Below, in pieces: positions 28,026 through 37,125 of a stretch of DNA of 47,008 nucleotides. The position numbers and the translations under genes are program-made. The stretch is from Burkholderiaceae bacterium (GTDB lineage Bacteria > Pseudomonadota > Gammaproteobacteria > Burkholderiales > Burkholderiaceae_C): positions 1 through 47,008 of the forward strand of contig JAQUDN010000005.1 in assembly GCA_028685665.1 (NCBI GenBank), given 5' to 3'. Position 1 is the first letter of the stretch. Every line of letters begins with the position of its first letter. The notes beneath the pieces were generated by a model. That model had not been told where the DNA came from. It searched no databases and was given only the letters and a program-made list of their open reading frames with translations.

Positions 28026-28996
28026 TCTTCGATCCCGGCGAAGGCGACGATTTTCTGGTACTTGGCCACTTCGGTGGCCAGGAACTGGTCGATGTTCACG
28101 GTGGTGGCGGCCACGGTGGAGCCGCTCGCCTCCAGCTTCTTGCGCAAGTCGGCGGTCTGCAGGCTGTCATTCAGCGCTTTCTTGAGCTTGTCGAACACCG
28201 GTTTGGGCAGCTGGGCCGGGGCCATCAGGGCGAACCAGGTGCCAATGTCCACGTTCTGGTATTGCGCCGTCTCGGCCAGGGCCGGAATGTCGGGCGTGGT
28301 GGCCGAGCGCTTGGCCTCGGTGGTGCCCAGGGCAATCACCTTGCCGCTGCGGATGTGCGGCAGGCCGCTGGAGAGCACGAAGACGCCGTATTCCAGGTTG
28401 TTGCCCATCAGGTCGTTGGCCAGCGGGGCCACGCCGCGGTAGGGGATATGCGTCATGAACAGCTTGCCCTGCTGCTTGACCATTTCGCCGGCCAGGTGCA
28501 GTGCGGTGCCCACGCCCGAGCTGCCATAGCTGAAGCGGCCCGGGTTCTTCAAGACCTTCTGCGTGAACTCGGCCAGGTTCTGTACCCCCGCGCCGGGCGA
28601 GGCCACCAGCACCAGCGGCTGGGAAGCGATCAGGCCGATGGCGGTGAAATCCTTGAGGTCGTATTTGACTTTCTTGTTCACCAGCTTGTGGATGGCGATT
28701 TCGTTGCTGGCGCCCACCAGCAGGGTGTAGCCGTCGGGCGCGGCGCTGGCCACCTTCTGGGCGCCGATGGCACCCCCGGCACCGCCCAGGTTTTCGATGA
28801 GCACCGGCACGCCGAGCTTGTGGCCCAGCTCGGCGGCCACGGTGCGTGCGGTCAGGTCGGTGCTGCCGCCAGGGGGATAGCCCACGACGATGGTGATGGC
28901 CTTGGAGGGGTAGACATCCTGGGCCAGGGCGGGGGCTGCGAGGCAGGCCAGGCCGCAGAGCAGGGCGGCTCGGCGCAAAGGGTGGCAGAGGGGCAT
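28022..28996 (-). CDS. Bug/TctC family receptor coupled to an aspartoacylase-like hydrolase
   Basis: The 324-residue protein has a Sec signal ending APALAQDV and Bug motifs ITIVVGYPPGGSTDLTARTVA, VLIENLGGAGGAIGAQKVA and HIPYRGVAPLANDLMG. GGAG stands six bases before the ATG at 28996. It overlaps the downstream hydrolase gene by four bases. The LysR gene upstream on the same strand probably regulates both. The ligand may be an acylated amino acid or dicarboxylate (inference). No TctA/TctB is adjacent. Confidence 0.93.
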   Translation of the reverse strand: MPLCHPLRRAALLCGLACLAAPALAQDVYPSKAITIVVGYPPGGSTDLTARTVAAELGHKLGVPVLIENLGGAGGAIGAQKVASAAPDGYTLLVGASNEIAIHKLVNKKVKYDLKDFTAIGLIASQPLVLVASPGAGVQNLAEFTQKVLKNPGRFSYGSSGVGTALHLAGEMVKQQGKLFMTHIPYRGVAPLANDLMGNNLEYGVFVLSSGLPHIRSGKVIALGTTEAKRSATTPDIPALAETAQYQNVDIGTWFALMAPAQLPKPVFDKLKKALNDSLQTADLRKKLEASGSTVAATTVNIDQFLATEVAKYQKIVAFAGIEE

Positions 28997-29035
28997 GGAG
29001 GACTCCAGGTGGGGGGCGGTGGTGCGTTCATTGTG

Positions 29036-29070
29036 AAAAGCCCCGCCGTTTGCGGGGGTGCCGAAACGGC
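29036..29070 (-). terminator. Terminator-like hairpin between the LysR and Bug genes, with an overlapping alternative hairpin
   Basis: On the minus strand CCCCGC-AAACG-GCGGGG is followed by CTTTT, a short intrinsic terminator. GCCGTTT (29070-29064 on that strand) can instead pair with AAACGGC (29051-29045), which would break the terminator stem. The two structures exclude each other, as in attenuators, 40 to 75 bases before the Bug start codon. Confidence 0.5.
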
Positions 29071-29117
29071 ACCAGGTTTTGCCCATCGGGCTCCGAACCT
29101 GGCGGGGGCCCCTGCCG

Positions 29118-30011
29118 TCAGCGCGGTGCCAGGGCTTTCCACAGGGCTTCGGCCAAGGGACCGAGGCGGCGCTTGGGCCGGTACAGGCGCACATCGAAGC
29201 GCACTTCCAGGCGGGCGTCCCCGGCCGGGGCCAGGCGTTGGGCCTGGCAGTCGGCATGCACCATGGACCAGGGCAGCCAGGCGACGCCCAGGCCTTTTTG
29301 CACGTATTCGTAGTGCGCATCGGCAGAGTCGCATTCCACCACCCGCTGCAGGCGGGGCGCATGGGGGTTCTGGGCCAGGTGGTCTTCCACCAGCCGCCCC
29401 AGGGCCAGTTGGGGGGCATATGCCAGGTAAGGCACGGGCTTGTCGGGCCCGAAGCGATGCAGCGCCAGCCCCTGTGCCGTGGTGCGAGACACCGGCACGA
29501 GCCGGTCCGAGGCCACGGTCACATGGCTGAACTGCCGTGCATCCAGCCGGACGGCCAAGGCGGGGTGGTGGTAGACCAGCGAGAAATCGGCTTCGTTGCG
29601 TTCCAGCATGGCCACGGTGTCGGCCAGGGCCCGGGTGCGGATGCAGAGTTCACCCTGGCCCAGCAGGGGTTGCAGCCGCACCAGCCAGTCGGCCACGACG
29701 GTGCGCGCCAGCGTGCGGCCGGTGGCCAGGGTCACCGTGCGTGCTTGCCGTCCCGCCCGGCTTTTCAGCTCTTCGTGCGACTGCGCCAGGCTGCGTGCCA
29801 GGTGGTCTGCGGTTTCCAGGAAACCCACCCCCGCAGAGGTCAGGGTGACGGGGCCGCCGCCGCGCTCGACCAAGGGCGTGCCCGCCCAGCTTTCCAGGGC
29901 GCGGATGCGCCGCCCGAACGCCGGGTGGGTCACATGCCGCAGCTCGGCCGCCCGGGTGAAGCTGCGCTCCTGCGCGAGCACGATGAAGTCTTCAAGCCAT
30001 TTGAGCTGCAT
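29118..30011 (-). CDS. LysR-type transcriptional regulator
   Basis: The 297-residue protein begins MQLKWLEDFIVLAQERSFTRAA with a LysR winged-helix domain. The recognition helix reads ELRHVTHPAFGRRIRALE instead of the more usual QSAVSR form, a subtype seen in several Burkholderiales regulators. The effector domain fills the rest. It lies upstream of the Bug receptor and hydrolase on the same strand and probably controls them. Confidence 0.92.
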   Translation of the reverse strand: MQLKWLEDFIVLAQERSFTRAAELRHVTHPAFGRRIRALESWAGTPLVERGGGPVTLTSAGVGFLETADHLARSLAQSHEELKSRAGRQARTVTLATGRTLARTVVADWLVRLQPLLGQGELCIRTRALADTVAMLERNEADFSLVYHHPALAVRLDARQFSHVTVASDRLVPVSRTTAQGLALHRFGPDKPVPYLAYAPQLALGRLVEDHLAQNPHAPRLQRVVECDSADAHYEYVQKGLGVAWLPWSMVHADCQAQRLAPAGDARLEVRFDVRLYRPKRRLGPLAEALWKALAPR

Positions 30012-30056
30012 GGGGGCGTCGGCTGCAGCAGGGGAGGGGGCAAGAGGCCGGACGGT

Positions 30057-30884
30057 TCAGCCGGGGCGTGCGGCTTCCAGGACCGCCCGGGTGCGCAAGG
30101 CCTCGGCGCGGGCCATGGTGGCGAAATCCGCGCCGCTGGACGCGTACAGAATGGCGCGCGAGGAGTTCACCACGATCGTGCCTTGGGCGGTCAGTCCGGC
30201 GCGCACCGTGGCCAGGGCATCGCCCCCCTGGGCGCCGACGCCGGGGATCAGCAGTGGCAAGGTCGGTGCCAGCGCCCGCACGCGCTCGATTTCGGCGGGA
30301 TAGGTTGCGCCGACCACCAGGCCCAGCTGGCCGTTGCGGTTCCAGGGGCCTTGGGCCAGGCGGGCAATGTGTTCGTAGACCCGGGGTTCGCCCTCGATGC
30401 CGGCCAGGCGCTGGTTCTGCAGGTCGTCGCCGCCCGGGTTGGAGGTGCGGCAAAGCAAAAAGGCGCCTTTGCCGTGGTACTGCAGGTAGGGGCTGATGGA
30501 GTCAAAGCCCATGAAGGGCGAGAGCGTGACGGCATCGGCGCCGTAGCGTTCAAAGGCTTCCTTGGCGTATTGCTCGGCGGTGGAGCCGATGTCGCCGCGC
30601 TTGGCGTCCAGGATCACCGGCACCCGGGGGGCGTTGCAGCGGATGTGCTGCATCAGGCGTTCGAGCTGGTCTTCGGCGCGGTGCGCCGCGAAATAGGCGA
30701 TTTGCGGCTTGAAGGCACACACCAGATCGGCCGTGGCGTCCACGATGGCGGCGCAGAAGTCGTAAATCTTGGCCGGGTTGTCGCGCCAGTTCACGGGAAA
30801 ACGGCTGGGTTCCGGGTCCAGGCCCACACACAGCAGGGATTGGTTCTGCGCGGTGGCGTCGCGCAGCATGTCGAGAAAGGTCAT
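30057..30884 (-). CDS. pyrF: Orotidine 5'-phosphate decarboxylase
   Basis: The 275-residue protein is the long (type 2) OMP decarboxylase. The substrate loop [13 protein letters not shown], the catalytic [14 protein letters not shown], and [11 protein letters not shown] are all present. It makes UMP from OMP in the last step of de novo pyrimidine synthesis. Length and motifs match betaproteobacterial PyrF. It is on the strand of the LysR gene, 45 bases before it. Confidence 0.97.
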   Translation of the reverse strand: MTFLDMLRDATAQNQSLLCVGLDPEPSRFPVNWRDNPAKIYDFCAAIVDATADLVCAFKPQIAYFAAHRAEDQLERLMQHIRCNAPRVPVILDAKRGDIGSTAEQYAKEAFERYGADAVTLSPFMGFDSISPYLQYHGKGAFLLCRTSNPGGDDLQNQRLAGIEGEPRVYEHIARLAQGPWNRNGQLGLVVGATYPAEIERVRALAPTLPLLIPGVGAQGGDALATVRAGLTAQGTIVVNSSRAILYASSGADFATMARAEALRTRAVLEAARPG

Positions 30885-30958
30885 GGGGCTTATTTTAGGC
30901 GCGCCCGTGGCGGCGGCCTGCAGGGCCTCCCCCGCCCGGGGAGAGGCCGCTGGGGGGC

Positions 30959-31513
30959 TCAGCGCGGTACGGTCAGCAGGCGCTGCACATCGCGGTCGTT
31001 GGGCAGTGCGTAGTCGTGGCCCCGGATGATGCGGCTGTCTTCGGTGCGCACCAGCTTCAGGCTGACATAGGTGTAGTTGGCGGCCGCCGAATAGGTGCCC
31101 ACCAGGACGAGCGAGGCGTTCTGGTTGCGGGCGATGTCCTTGATTTCGCGCGAGAGCAGCAATTCGCCCGCGCCTTCCTTGACGAAGACTTCGCCGCGCA
31201 GCTTGATTTCCTTGACGTTGAAGCCGCTGCTGGCCATGTGCGAGGCGTATTGCTCGGACAGGGTGCGGCCCAGCGGCGCGGAGCGGCTCAGGTCGTTCAC
31301 GTTGACCACGGTGGCCACCAGCACCGGGGTGTTGCCCAGGGATTCGATGTCAAAGCCCGCGGTGAGCTTGCTGATGGCTTCGCGGCTGCTGGCCAGGAAC
31401 AGGCTGTTGGCCGCCTCCTGGTAAGTGGGTTCCACGCGCACGGGCGCGGCATTGTTGGCGCAGCCGGCCAGCACCAGGGCCGCCAGTGCGGTCAGAAGGG
31501 CGGTGGATTTCAT
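30959..31513 (-). CDS. FlgO-domain outer-membrane lipoprotein
   Basis: The 184-residue protein has a lipobox (LAGC, Cys18) and the FlgO-type core: [79 protein letters not shown]. In Vibrio FlgO is an outer-membrane lipoprotein needed for flagellar stability. No flagellar gene is present here, so I keep the domain name only. Its start overlaps the stop of the upstream lipoprotein gene by four bases, so the two are co-translated and probably interact. Confidence 0.85.
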   Translation of the reverse strand: MKSTALLTALAALVLAGCANNAAPVRVEPTYQEAANSLFLASSREAISKLTAGFDIESLGNTPVLVATVVNVNDLSRSAPLGRTLSEQYASHMASSGFNVKEIKLRGEVFVKEGAGELLLSREIKDIARNQNASLVLVGTYSAAANYTYVSLKLVRTEDSRIIRGHDYALPNDRDVQRLLTVPR

Positions 31514-32202
31514 TGCGAGACAACCTTCATGTTGACGTTACGGTACGCGGGGCGCAGGAACAGCGGGGTGTCTGCGTTTTCCAGGTAGTAGACATCGGTC
31601 TTGCGCGCCACGTACTGGCCGCTGCGGGTGACGGTGGTGGTCAGGATCAGCTCGGTGTTCGTGGGGCCCCCCGAGTAGACGCTGGCACCGTAGTCGGCGG
31701 CGAGGCCCAGGCCCAGCGCACCGGCCAGTTGGGTGTCGATGTACTCGTGGCGCAGGCCGTAGGCCGCCATCAGGCCCGCCGCCAGCAGGGTGAAGCGCCC
31801 GGGAATGAAATGGGGCCGGTCGCTGTTGTGGCGCACCACCTGGGCGTGGTAGCTGACCTCCAGGGCGGCTTCGGGGTTTTGCAGCACCTGGGCGCCGCCT
31901 TGCACCAGCTTGGTGATCAGGAAATCACGGAAGGCCAGCTCAAAGGGCGTGGCCTGGGCTGGCAGGGCCACATACATCGGCGCGCCCGCGCCCGCGCCCA
32001 CCCCGGTCTGGTTCAGGGTCTGCAGGGTTTGTGCGACCACATCGCCCGAAACCAGATCCCAGTGCCCGGCGGAGCGCACCTTGGGCTGGACCGTCAGTTC
32101 AAAGTTTTCTGCGAGGGGAATGGGCGAGTGGGTGGCGCAGCCGAACAGGCCCACCAAGGCACCGGCCAGCAAGGTCCAGCGGATTGTTGTTGAAAACGAC
32201 AT
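31510..32202 (-). CDS. Unrecognised lipoprotein, partner of the FlgO-like gene
   Basis: I do not recognise the family. The 230-residue protein has a lipobox (LFGC) and a mature part with several short hydrophobic stretches, including a Gly/Ala-rich GALGLGLAADYGASVYSGG. It is coupled to the FlgO-like gene by a four-base ATGA overlap. The C-terminus (TELILTTTVTRSGQYVARKTDVYYLENAD) suggests a beta-rich periplasmic or outer-membrane-associated domain. Confidence 0.8.
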   Translation of the reverse strand: MSFSTTIRWTLLAGALVGLFGCATHSPIPLAENFELTVQPKVRSAGHWDLVSGDVVAQTLQTLNQTGVGAGAGAPMYVALPAQATPFELAFRDFLITKLVQGGAQVLQNPEAALEVSYHAQVVRHNSDRPHFIPGRFTLLAAGLMAAYGLRHEYIDTQLAGALGLGLAADYGASVYSGGPTNTELILTTTVTRSGQYVARKTDVYYLENADTPLFLRPAYRNVNMKVVSQ

Positions 32203-32369
32203 GATTCCCTCCTACAAACGGGTAGCGTGGGGGGCGGTGCGGGGCCCGTCCCCAGACAAGTGCCAATGATTCTGGGCGCGTTCCCGTGCAAAGACAAGAA
32301 AAAACGCGTCGTCTGTCTGGCAGGGTCCAGCGTTCGTTGTTTTTTTACCGAGGGGCGCCGATCCCGTCT

Positions 32370-32391
32370 GCCGGCGGTGCAAACCGCCGGC
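32370..32391 (-). terminator. GC-rich hairpin after pgk, weak terminator candidate
   Basis: GCCGGCGGT and ACCGCCGGC form a perfect 9-bp stem around a four-base loop, seven bases beyond the pgk stop codon. No U-tract follows directly on the minus strand, so termination may need Rho or the hairpin may only protect the 3' end. Confidence 0.45.
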
Positions 32392-32397
32392 ATCCGC

Positions 32398-33597
32398 TCA
32401 GGCGGCGGCTTGGGCGCGTTGCTGCAGGATGTCGAAGGCGGGCAGGGTCTTGCCTTCGAGCACTTCCAGGAAGGCACCGCCGCCGGTGGAGATGTAGCCC
32501 ACCTGGTTTTCGATGCCGTATTTGGCGATTGCGGCCAGGGTGTCGCCGCCGCCGGCAATGCTGAAGGCGGGCGATGCGGCAATTGCGTGGGCGATTTCGC
32601 GGGTGCCGTTTTCGAAGGCCGGGAATTCAAACACGCCCACGGGGCCGTTCCAGACGATGGTGCCGGCCGATTTGAGCTGGGCAGCCAGGCGGGCGGCGGT
32701 TTCGGGGCCGATGTCTAGGATCAGGTCGTCGGCTTCGACCGCCGTGGCGGCCTTGATGGTCGCGGGGGCGTCGGCCGCAAAGGTCTTGGCCGTGACCACA
32801 TCGGTCGGAATCGGTACTTCGGCGCCGCGCGCCTTCATGGCGGCCATCACCGACTTGGCGGCGTCGAGCAGGTCGGGCTCGGCCAGGCTCTTGCCGATGG
32901 GCAGGCCGGCGGCCAGCATGAAGGTGTTGGCAATGCCGCCGCCGACGATGAGCTGGTCGACCTTGTCGGCCAGGCTTTGCAGGATGGTCAGCTTGGTCGA
33001 GACCTTGGAGCCCGCCACGATGGCCGCCAGCGGGCGCCGGGGCTGGGCCAGGGCCTGGGTGATGGCGTCGATTTCGGCCGACAGCAGCGGGCCGGCGCAG
33101 GCGACGGGCGCGAACTGGGCGATGCCGTAGGTCGTGCCTTCGGCGCGGTGGGCGGTGCCAAAGGCGTCGTTGACGAAGATGTCGCACAGCGCGGCCATCT
33201 TGCGCGCGAGGTCTTCCTTGTTTTTCTTTTCGCCGACGTTCAGGCGGCAGTTTTCCAGCAGCACCACCTGGCCTGGGGCCACGCTGACGCCATCGACCCA
33301 GTTCGACACCAGGGCCACTTCGCGGCCCAGCAGCTCGCCCAGGCGCGCGGCCACGGGGGCCAGCGAGTCTTCGGGCTTGAAGGCCCCTTCGGTGGGGCGG
33401 CCCAGGTGGCTGGTGACCATGACGGCGGCGCCGGCGTCCAGGGCCAGCTGGATGCAGGGGACGGAGGCGCGGATGCGCGTGTCCTCGGTGATGCGGCCCG
33501 TGTCGTCCTGCGGGACGTTCATGTCGGCGCGGATGAAAACGCGTTGACCAAGGGCTTTGCCCTGGGCGCACAGGTCGGAAAAACGGAGGATGTTCAT
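32398..33597 (-). CDS. pgk: Phosphoglycerate kinase
   Basis: The 399-residue glycolytic enzyme transfers phosphate between 1,3-bisphosphoglycerate and ADP. It shows [12 protein letters not shown] near the start, [13 protein letters not shown], the substrate-binding [21 protein letters not shown], the hinge WNGPVGVFE and the nucleotide loop [12 protein letters not shown]. Length is standard. It stands alone, with about 195 bases downstream before the lipoprotein pair. Confidence 0.97.
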   Translation of the reverse strand: MNILRFSDLCAQGKALGQRVFIRADMNVPQDDTGRITEDTRIRASVPCIQLALDAGAAVMVTSHLGRPTEGAFKPEDSLAPVAARLGELLGREVALVSNWVDGVSVAPGQVVLLENCRLNVGEKKNKEDLARKMAALCDIFVNDAFGTAHRAEGTTYGIAQFAPVACAGPLLSAEIDAITQALAQPRRPLAAIVAGSKVSTKLTILQSLADKVDQLIVGGGIANTFMLAAGLPIGKSLAEPDLLDAAKSVMAAMKARGAEVPIPTDVVTAKTFAADAPATIKAATAVEADDLILDIGPETAARLAAQLKSAGTIVWNGPVGVFEFPAFENGTREIAHAIAASPAFSIAGGGDTLAAIAKYGIENQVGYISTGGGAFLEVLEGKTLPAFDILQQRAQAAA

Positions 33598-33679
33598 GGC
33601 TTGAAGAGGGAAAGAGAAACTTGTAACAAGCTTGTCATTTTAGGTGCCCCGCGGTGCCGGCCCGCGCGCAGGCCCCGCC

Positions 33680-34015
33680 TCACCAGCCGGCCACGATGTG
33701 CAGCGGCAGATAGACCCCCATGCCCACCACGATGGTCCCCAGGATGCCCCGGCGCCAGAAGTAGTAGCCCAGGGCGGTCAGCACGGCGGGCAGGCGCGCG
33801 TCCTGCAGCGTGTCGATCAGCATGCCCTGGCTCATGAGGATTTCCGGGGCGATCACGGCGGTGAGCGCCGCCAGGGGGGCGTATTTGAGCCCACGTTGGA
33901 GCCAGCGGGGCAGCGGCAGCTCGCGCCGGGGGATCATGAAGAAGGCGCGCGACAGGAGCGTGATGGCCGCCAGCCCCAGGATGGCGAGCCACCATTCGGA
34001 GGTGCTCAGGCTCAT
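33680..34015 (-). CDS. azlD: AzlD branched-chain amino acid exporter small subunit
   Basis: The 111-residue protein has four hydrophobic segments and the family features RAFFMIPRRELPLPRWLQRGLKYAPLAALTAV (spread over residues 24-55) and ARLPAVLTALGYYFWRR. It works with AzlC to export branched-chain amino acids. Its start overlaps the azlC stop by four bases. Confidence 0.92.
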   Translation of the reverse strand: MSLSTSEWWLAILGLAAITLLSRAFFMIPRRELPLPRWLQRGLKYAPLAALTAVIAPEILMSQGMLIDTLQDARLPAVLTALGYYFWRRGILGTIVVGMGVYLPLHIVAGW

Positions 34016-34833
34016 GGCAATCGCTCCTCGCGCACCGGCACCCCCTCGCCGGCCTCCACGGCGCCCCGGGCTGAGGGGGGCCGGGGCGTGTCGGGCGGCA
34101 CCGGTCGCCGCGCGGGTTTCTGGACATGGCGCTCCAGGGCCTCCATCAGCAGGCCCGCCGACACCGCTGCGGCAATCGCCACCAGGATGTTGAGCTTGAG
34201 CGGCAGCGCAAACGCCGCGATGGCCGCCGTGGCCGCGATGCCGGTGGCCACCCAGGTGGCGCGGTCCAGCAGCAGCGACAGCAGCACCCCCAGCAGCGCC
34301 AGCACCCCGGCAAAACCCAGGCCCCAGGACAGCGGAATGCTGTGGGCCAGCGCAATCCCGGCCATCGAGGGCACTTGCCAGGCCACCCAGTTCAGGCTGG
34401 CCGCACCCCAGAAATAGGGCACCTGGCTGGCCTCGGGCTGCAGCGCGGGGTAGCGCTTCATGAAGGCCACAAAAATCACATCGCCGCTGAAGTACCCGAT
34501 CGACAGGCGCTGGGCCAGGGGCAGGTGCGCGAAGTAACTGCGCCACAGGCTGCTGAAGATGACGAAACGCAGGTTCACACAGGCCGCCGTGAGCCAGACC
34601 ACCCACAGCGGCGCCCCCACGGCCAGCAGCGGAATCACCGCCAGCTGGGCACTGCCGGCATACACCAGCAGCGACATCAGCACCGCCATGGGCACGGACA
34701 TGCCCCCTTTGACCATGGCCACCCCGGTGACCAGGCCCCAGGCCGCGATGCCCAGCGCGGTGCCCGCCGTGTCGGAAAGGGCCAGGCGGTAGGCCGGGTG
34801 GCGCACCGTGTTGCGCACCGCCTGCAGGTTCAT
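34012..34833 (-). CDS. azlC: AzlC branched-chain amino acid exporter large subunit
   Basis: The 273-residue protein has the AzlC fold with repeated segments [19 protein letters not shown] and [21 protein letters not shown] charged, Pro-rich C-terminal tail of about 35 residues follows the last membrane helix. It overlaps fmt upstream by four bases and azlD downstream by four bases, so the three are coupled. Confidence 0.94.
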   Translation of the reverse strand: MNLQAVRNTVRHPAYRLALSDTAGTALGIAAWGLVTGVAMVKGGMSVPMAVLMSLLVYAGSAQLAVIPLLAVGAPLWVVWLTAACVNLRFVIFSSLWRSYFAHLPLAQRLSIGYFSGDVIFVAFMKRYPALQPEASQVPYFWGAASLNWVAWQVPSMAGIALAHSIPLSWGLGFAGVLALLGVLLSLLLDRATWVATGIAATAAIAAFALPLKLNILVAIAAAVSAGLLMEALERHVQKPARRPVPPDTPRPPSARGAVEAGEGVPVREERLP

Positions 34834-35894
34834 GGCGTGGGCGGAGGTGCGGCTTCGCCCAGCACCATGCCGGGCCGCAAGGCAAAGCCGCGCAAGAAGT
34901 CGGCGGCCGCCAGGCGCTTGCCACCCGCGCGTTGCAGCGTGGTCAGGCGCAGCGCATCCGTGCCGCAGGCCACGGTCACTCCCTGGTCGTTTACAGATAA
35001 AATCTGGCCGCAACGCACATCAGGCGTGCGTTGATAGCTATCGATTTCATAGCTCCAGAGTTTGATGGTCTCACCGCCCAGTAGGGTGCTGGCCCCCGGG
35101 AAGGGGTCAAAGGCCCGGATGCGCTGGCCGAGGGTCTGGGCGGGCAGGCCCCAGTCGAGGGTGCTTTCGGATTTTTCGATCTTGTGGGCGTAGTTCACGC
35201 CCTCGGCGGGCTGGGGCACGGCGCGCAGGCCACCGCAGGCCGCCAGCTCCAGGGCCTCGACAATCATGCGCCCGCCCAGGTCGGCCAGCCGGTCGTGCAG
35301 CGTGGCGGTGGTGTCGGTGGGCGTGATGGCGATGCGTTCGGTCAGCAGCATGGCGCCGGTGTCCAGGCCGGCGTCCATCTGCATGATGGTGACGCCGGTC
35401 TCGGCATCGCCGGCCTCGATGGCGCGGTGGATGGGCGCCGCACCGCGCCAGCGGGGCAACAGGCTGGCGTGGATGTTCAGGCAGCCCAGGCCATGGGCCC
35501 CCAAGCTCCCCGCTGCGCGTGCTTCGCTGCCCTCCGGGGGCGCTTTCGCGCCTTCGGGCGGCCGGGCGGTGCCCATGGCGTCCAGCACCCACTGCGGCAG
35601 GATCAGGCCGTAGGCCGCGACCACCATCACATCGGCCTGGGCCGCGAGCAGGGCCTCACGGGCCGCTGCGGCGTCTTCCGGGTATTTGCCGTCCAGGCGC
35701 AGGCTGCGCGGCTGGGCCACGGCAATGCCATGGTCCAGCGCGCATTGCTTGACGGGCGAGGCTTGCAGTTTCAGGCCCCGGCCGGCCGGCCGGTCGGGCT
35801 GGCTCAGCACCAGCGGCACGGTGAAGCCCGCGCCCAGCAGGCGTTCCAGGGCCACACGGGCGAATTCCGGCGTGCCGGCAAAAATGACTCTCAT
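34830..35894 (-). CDS. fmt: Methionyl-tRNA formyltransferase with two in-frame repeat insertions
   Basis: The 354-residue enzyme formylates the initiator Met-tRNA using 10-formyl-tetrahydrofolate. The catalytic Asn/His are in [17 protein letters not shown] (N140, H142), with the SxLP motif. Family members are usually about 310-320 residues. Two extra stretches explain the difference. Residues about 109-135 are Pro/Glu/Ala-rich and interrupt the join that is normally DAMG followed directly by [11 protein letters not shown]. Residues about 281-299 ([18 protein letters not shown]) are encoded by a dispersed palindromic element. The frame stays open, so the protein may be functional with loop insertions. 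It lies in a coupled operon with def and azlCD. Confidence 0.95.
   Translation of the reverse strand: MRVIFAGTPEFARVALERLLGAGFTVPLVLSQPDRPAGRGLKLQASPVKQCALDHGIAVAQPRSLRLDGKYPEDAAAAREALLAAQADVMVVAAYGLILPQWVLDAMGTARPPEGAKAPPEGSEARAAGSLGAHGLGCLNIHASLLPRWRGAAPIHRAIEAGDAETGVTIMQMDAGLDTGAMLLTERIAITPTDTTATLHDRLADLGGRMIVEALELAACGGLRAVPQPAEGVNYAHKIEKSESTLDWGLPAQTLGQRIRAFDPFPGASTLLGGETIKLWSYEIDSYQRTPDVRCGQILSVNDQGVTVACGTDALRLTTLQRAGGKRLAAADFLRGFALRPGMVLGEAAPPPTP
34999..35053 (+). repeat. Copy of dispersed AGCTAT palindromic element inside fmt (antisense to the gene)
   Basis: AACGCAC at 35012-35018 and GTGCGTT at 35026-35032 form an inverted repeat. GATAGCTATCGATTTCATAGC follows. The element is on the plus strand while fmt reads the minus strand, and the frame remains open through it. 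Confidence 0.65.
35500..35563. repeat. GC-rich inserted sequence encoding an extra loop in fmt
   Basis: The segment beginning CCCAAGCTCCCCGCTGCGCG and ending CGCGCCTTCGGGCGGCC splits the conserved join before the catalytic Fmt motif. It looks like a GC-rich repeat that I recall as common between genes of Comamonadaceae, but only this copy is clear in the window. Confidence 0.4.
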
Positions 35895-35914
35895 GGGGAT
35901 GCCGTGCGCAGCGT

Positions 35915-36418
35915 TTAGCTGCGCGCCTTGTCGTCGCTGACGGAAAACTCGTCGGTGAAGAGCACCTGGCGCACCACGCCGGCCGGGTCGATGTGGACAT
36001 GGGCCAGCCGGGGCAGCTTGTATTCGTCGAAGCGGTAGGTCCAGACGGCGCCCTCAAAGCGTGCCACCCGCTCGACCAGCGCCGGGGGGCCGAAGTGGCG
36101 CAGGATGTCGTTCTGGGTCCAGGTGTTCACAGGAATCGCCTGCAGGCGTTCGATGGTGAGCACCTGTTCCACGCGCAGCAGCTGGCCCTGGGCGTCAAAG
36201 TCGAGCGTGTAGACCTGCCGGCCCGCGGGCTGGCCGGAGTAAATCAGCCGCTCGCCCGAGGGCTGCGCATGGCGGGCCGTGGGCGTGCCCTGCCGTTGCA
36301 GCACTTCGGCACGCTGCGCGCCGGGTTGCTCGCGCGCCGGGTTGGCGCAGGCGGCCAGCCAGAGGGCCAGCACCGCGGTGCCAGCGAGTCGTCCTGCGCG
36401 CAATGCGGTGGGTGTCAT
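35915..36418 (-). CDS. BamE/SmpA-like lipoprotein
   Basis: The 167-residue protein has a lipobox (LAAC) and a fold like BamE/Oml[15 protein letters not shown], the beta strands [23 protein letters not shown], and a repeat of the pattern in [14 protein letters not shown] with [10 protein letters not shown]. BamE-type proteins are small outer-membrane lipoproteins that assist beta-barrel assembly. This is probably a paralogue, not the main BamE. It overlaps def by four bases and precedes fmt by 20 bases. Confidence 0.8.
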   Translation of the reverse strand: MTPTALRAGRLAGTAVLALWLAACANPAREQPGAQRAEVLQRQGTPTARHAQPSGERLIYSGQPAGRQVYTLDFDAQGQLLRVEQVLTIERLQAIPVNTWTQNDILRHFGPPALVERVARFEGAVWTYRFDEYKLPRLAHVHIDPAGVVRQVLFTDEFSVSDDKARS

Positions 36419-36927
36419 GGCCGGGCCTCGCGTTTGTTCTGTTTGACCAGCTTGGTCTTGATGCGGTTGCGTTTGAGGGGCGAGAGGTATTCGACGAACA
36501 CCTTGCCCAGCAAATGGTCCATCTCGTGCTGGATGCAGACGGCCAGCAGGCCTTCGGCCTCGACCGTATGGGACTGGCCTTGGGCGTCGAGCGCGCGCAC
36601 ATGCACCGAGGTGGAGCGTTCCACGCCATCGTAGATGCCGGGCACCGAGAGGCAGCCTTCGTCGGCCAGCTGCTTTTCGGCGCTGGCCCAGGTGATTTCA
36701 GGGTTGATCAGCACCAGGGGCTGGTCACGCTCCTCGGAGACGTCGATCACGACGACGCGCTCGTGCACATCGATCTGGGTGGCCGCCAGGCCAATGCCGT
36801 GGGCGTCGTACATGGTGTCCAGCATGTCGGCGACCAGCGTCTGGATGCGGGCGTCCACGGCTGGCACGGCTTGGGCAAGCTTGTGCAGGCGTGGATCAGG
36901 GAAACAGAGAATAGGGAGAATGGCCAT
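36415..36927 (-). CDS. def: Peptide deformylase
   Basis: The 170-residue enzyme removes the formyl group from nascent proteins. The three metal motifs are present: [19 protein letters not shown] and [12 protein letters not shown] (HExxH-type, QHEMDH). It starts the coupled def - BamE-like lipoprotein - fmt - azlC - azlD unit, with the fmt product one reaction upstream in the formylation cycle. It is divergent from the LysM gene. Confidence 0.97.
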   Translation of the reverse strand: MAILPILCFPDPRLHKLAQAVPAVDARIQTLVADMLDTMYDAHGIGLAATQIDVHERVVVIDVSEERDQPLVLINPEITWASAEKQLADEGCLSVPGIYDGVERSTSVHVRALDAQGQSHTVEAEGLLAVCIQHEMDHLLGKVFVEYLSPLKRNRIKTKLVKQNKREARP

Positions 36928-37125
36928 GGCTGTCAGGGAAAGATGTCGTTATTTTCGCCACTTTCGCGCCCGACTGGCTTGCGGCCTCGCAATAATCGTT
37001 GCTCGATCAGGGGCTCGAACCGAGAATCTTCAGGGTTTGGCGGCCGATTTTCCCGCCGGTTTCCCGCCAGGGGCGGCCAACGCCTCCACCAGGGTCTTTC
37101 TTCAGCGCATCGGACAAGGAACAAC

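Noticed and set aside
36985-37040. tRNA-like sequence GGTTCGAGCCCC on the minus strand
   Set aside because: The T-loop-like bases are present, but the T-stem does not pair and no acceptor or anticodon arm can be drawn.
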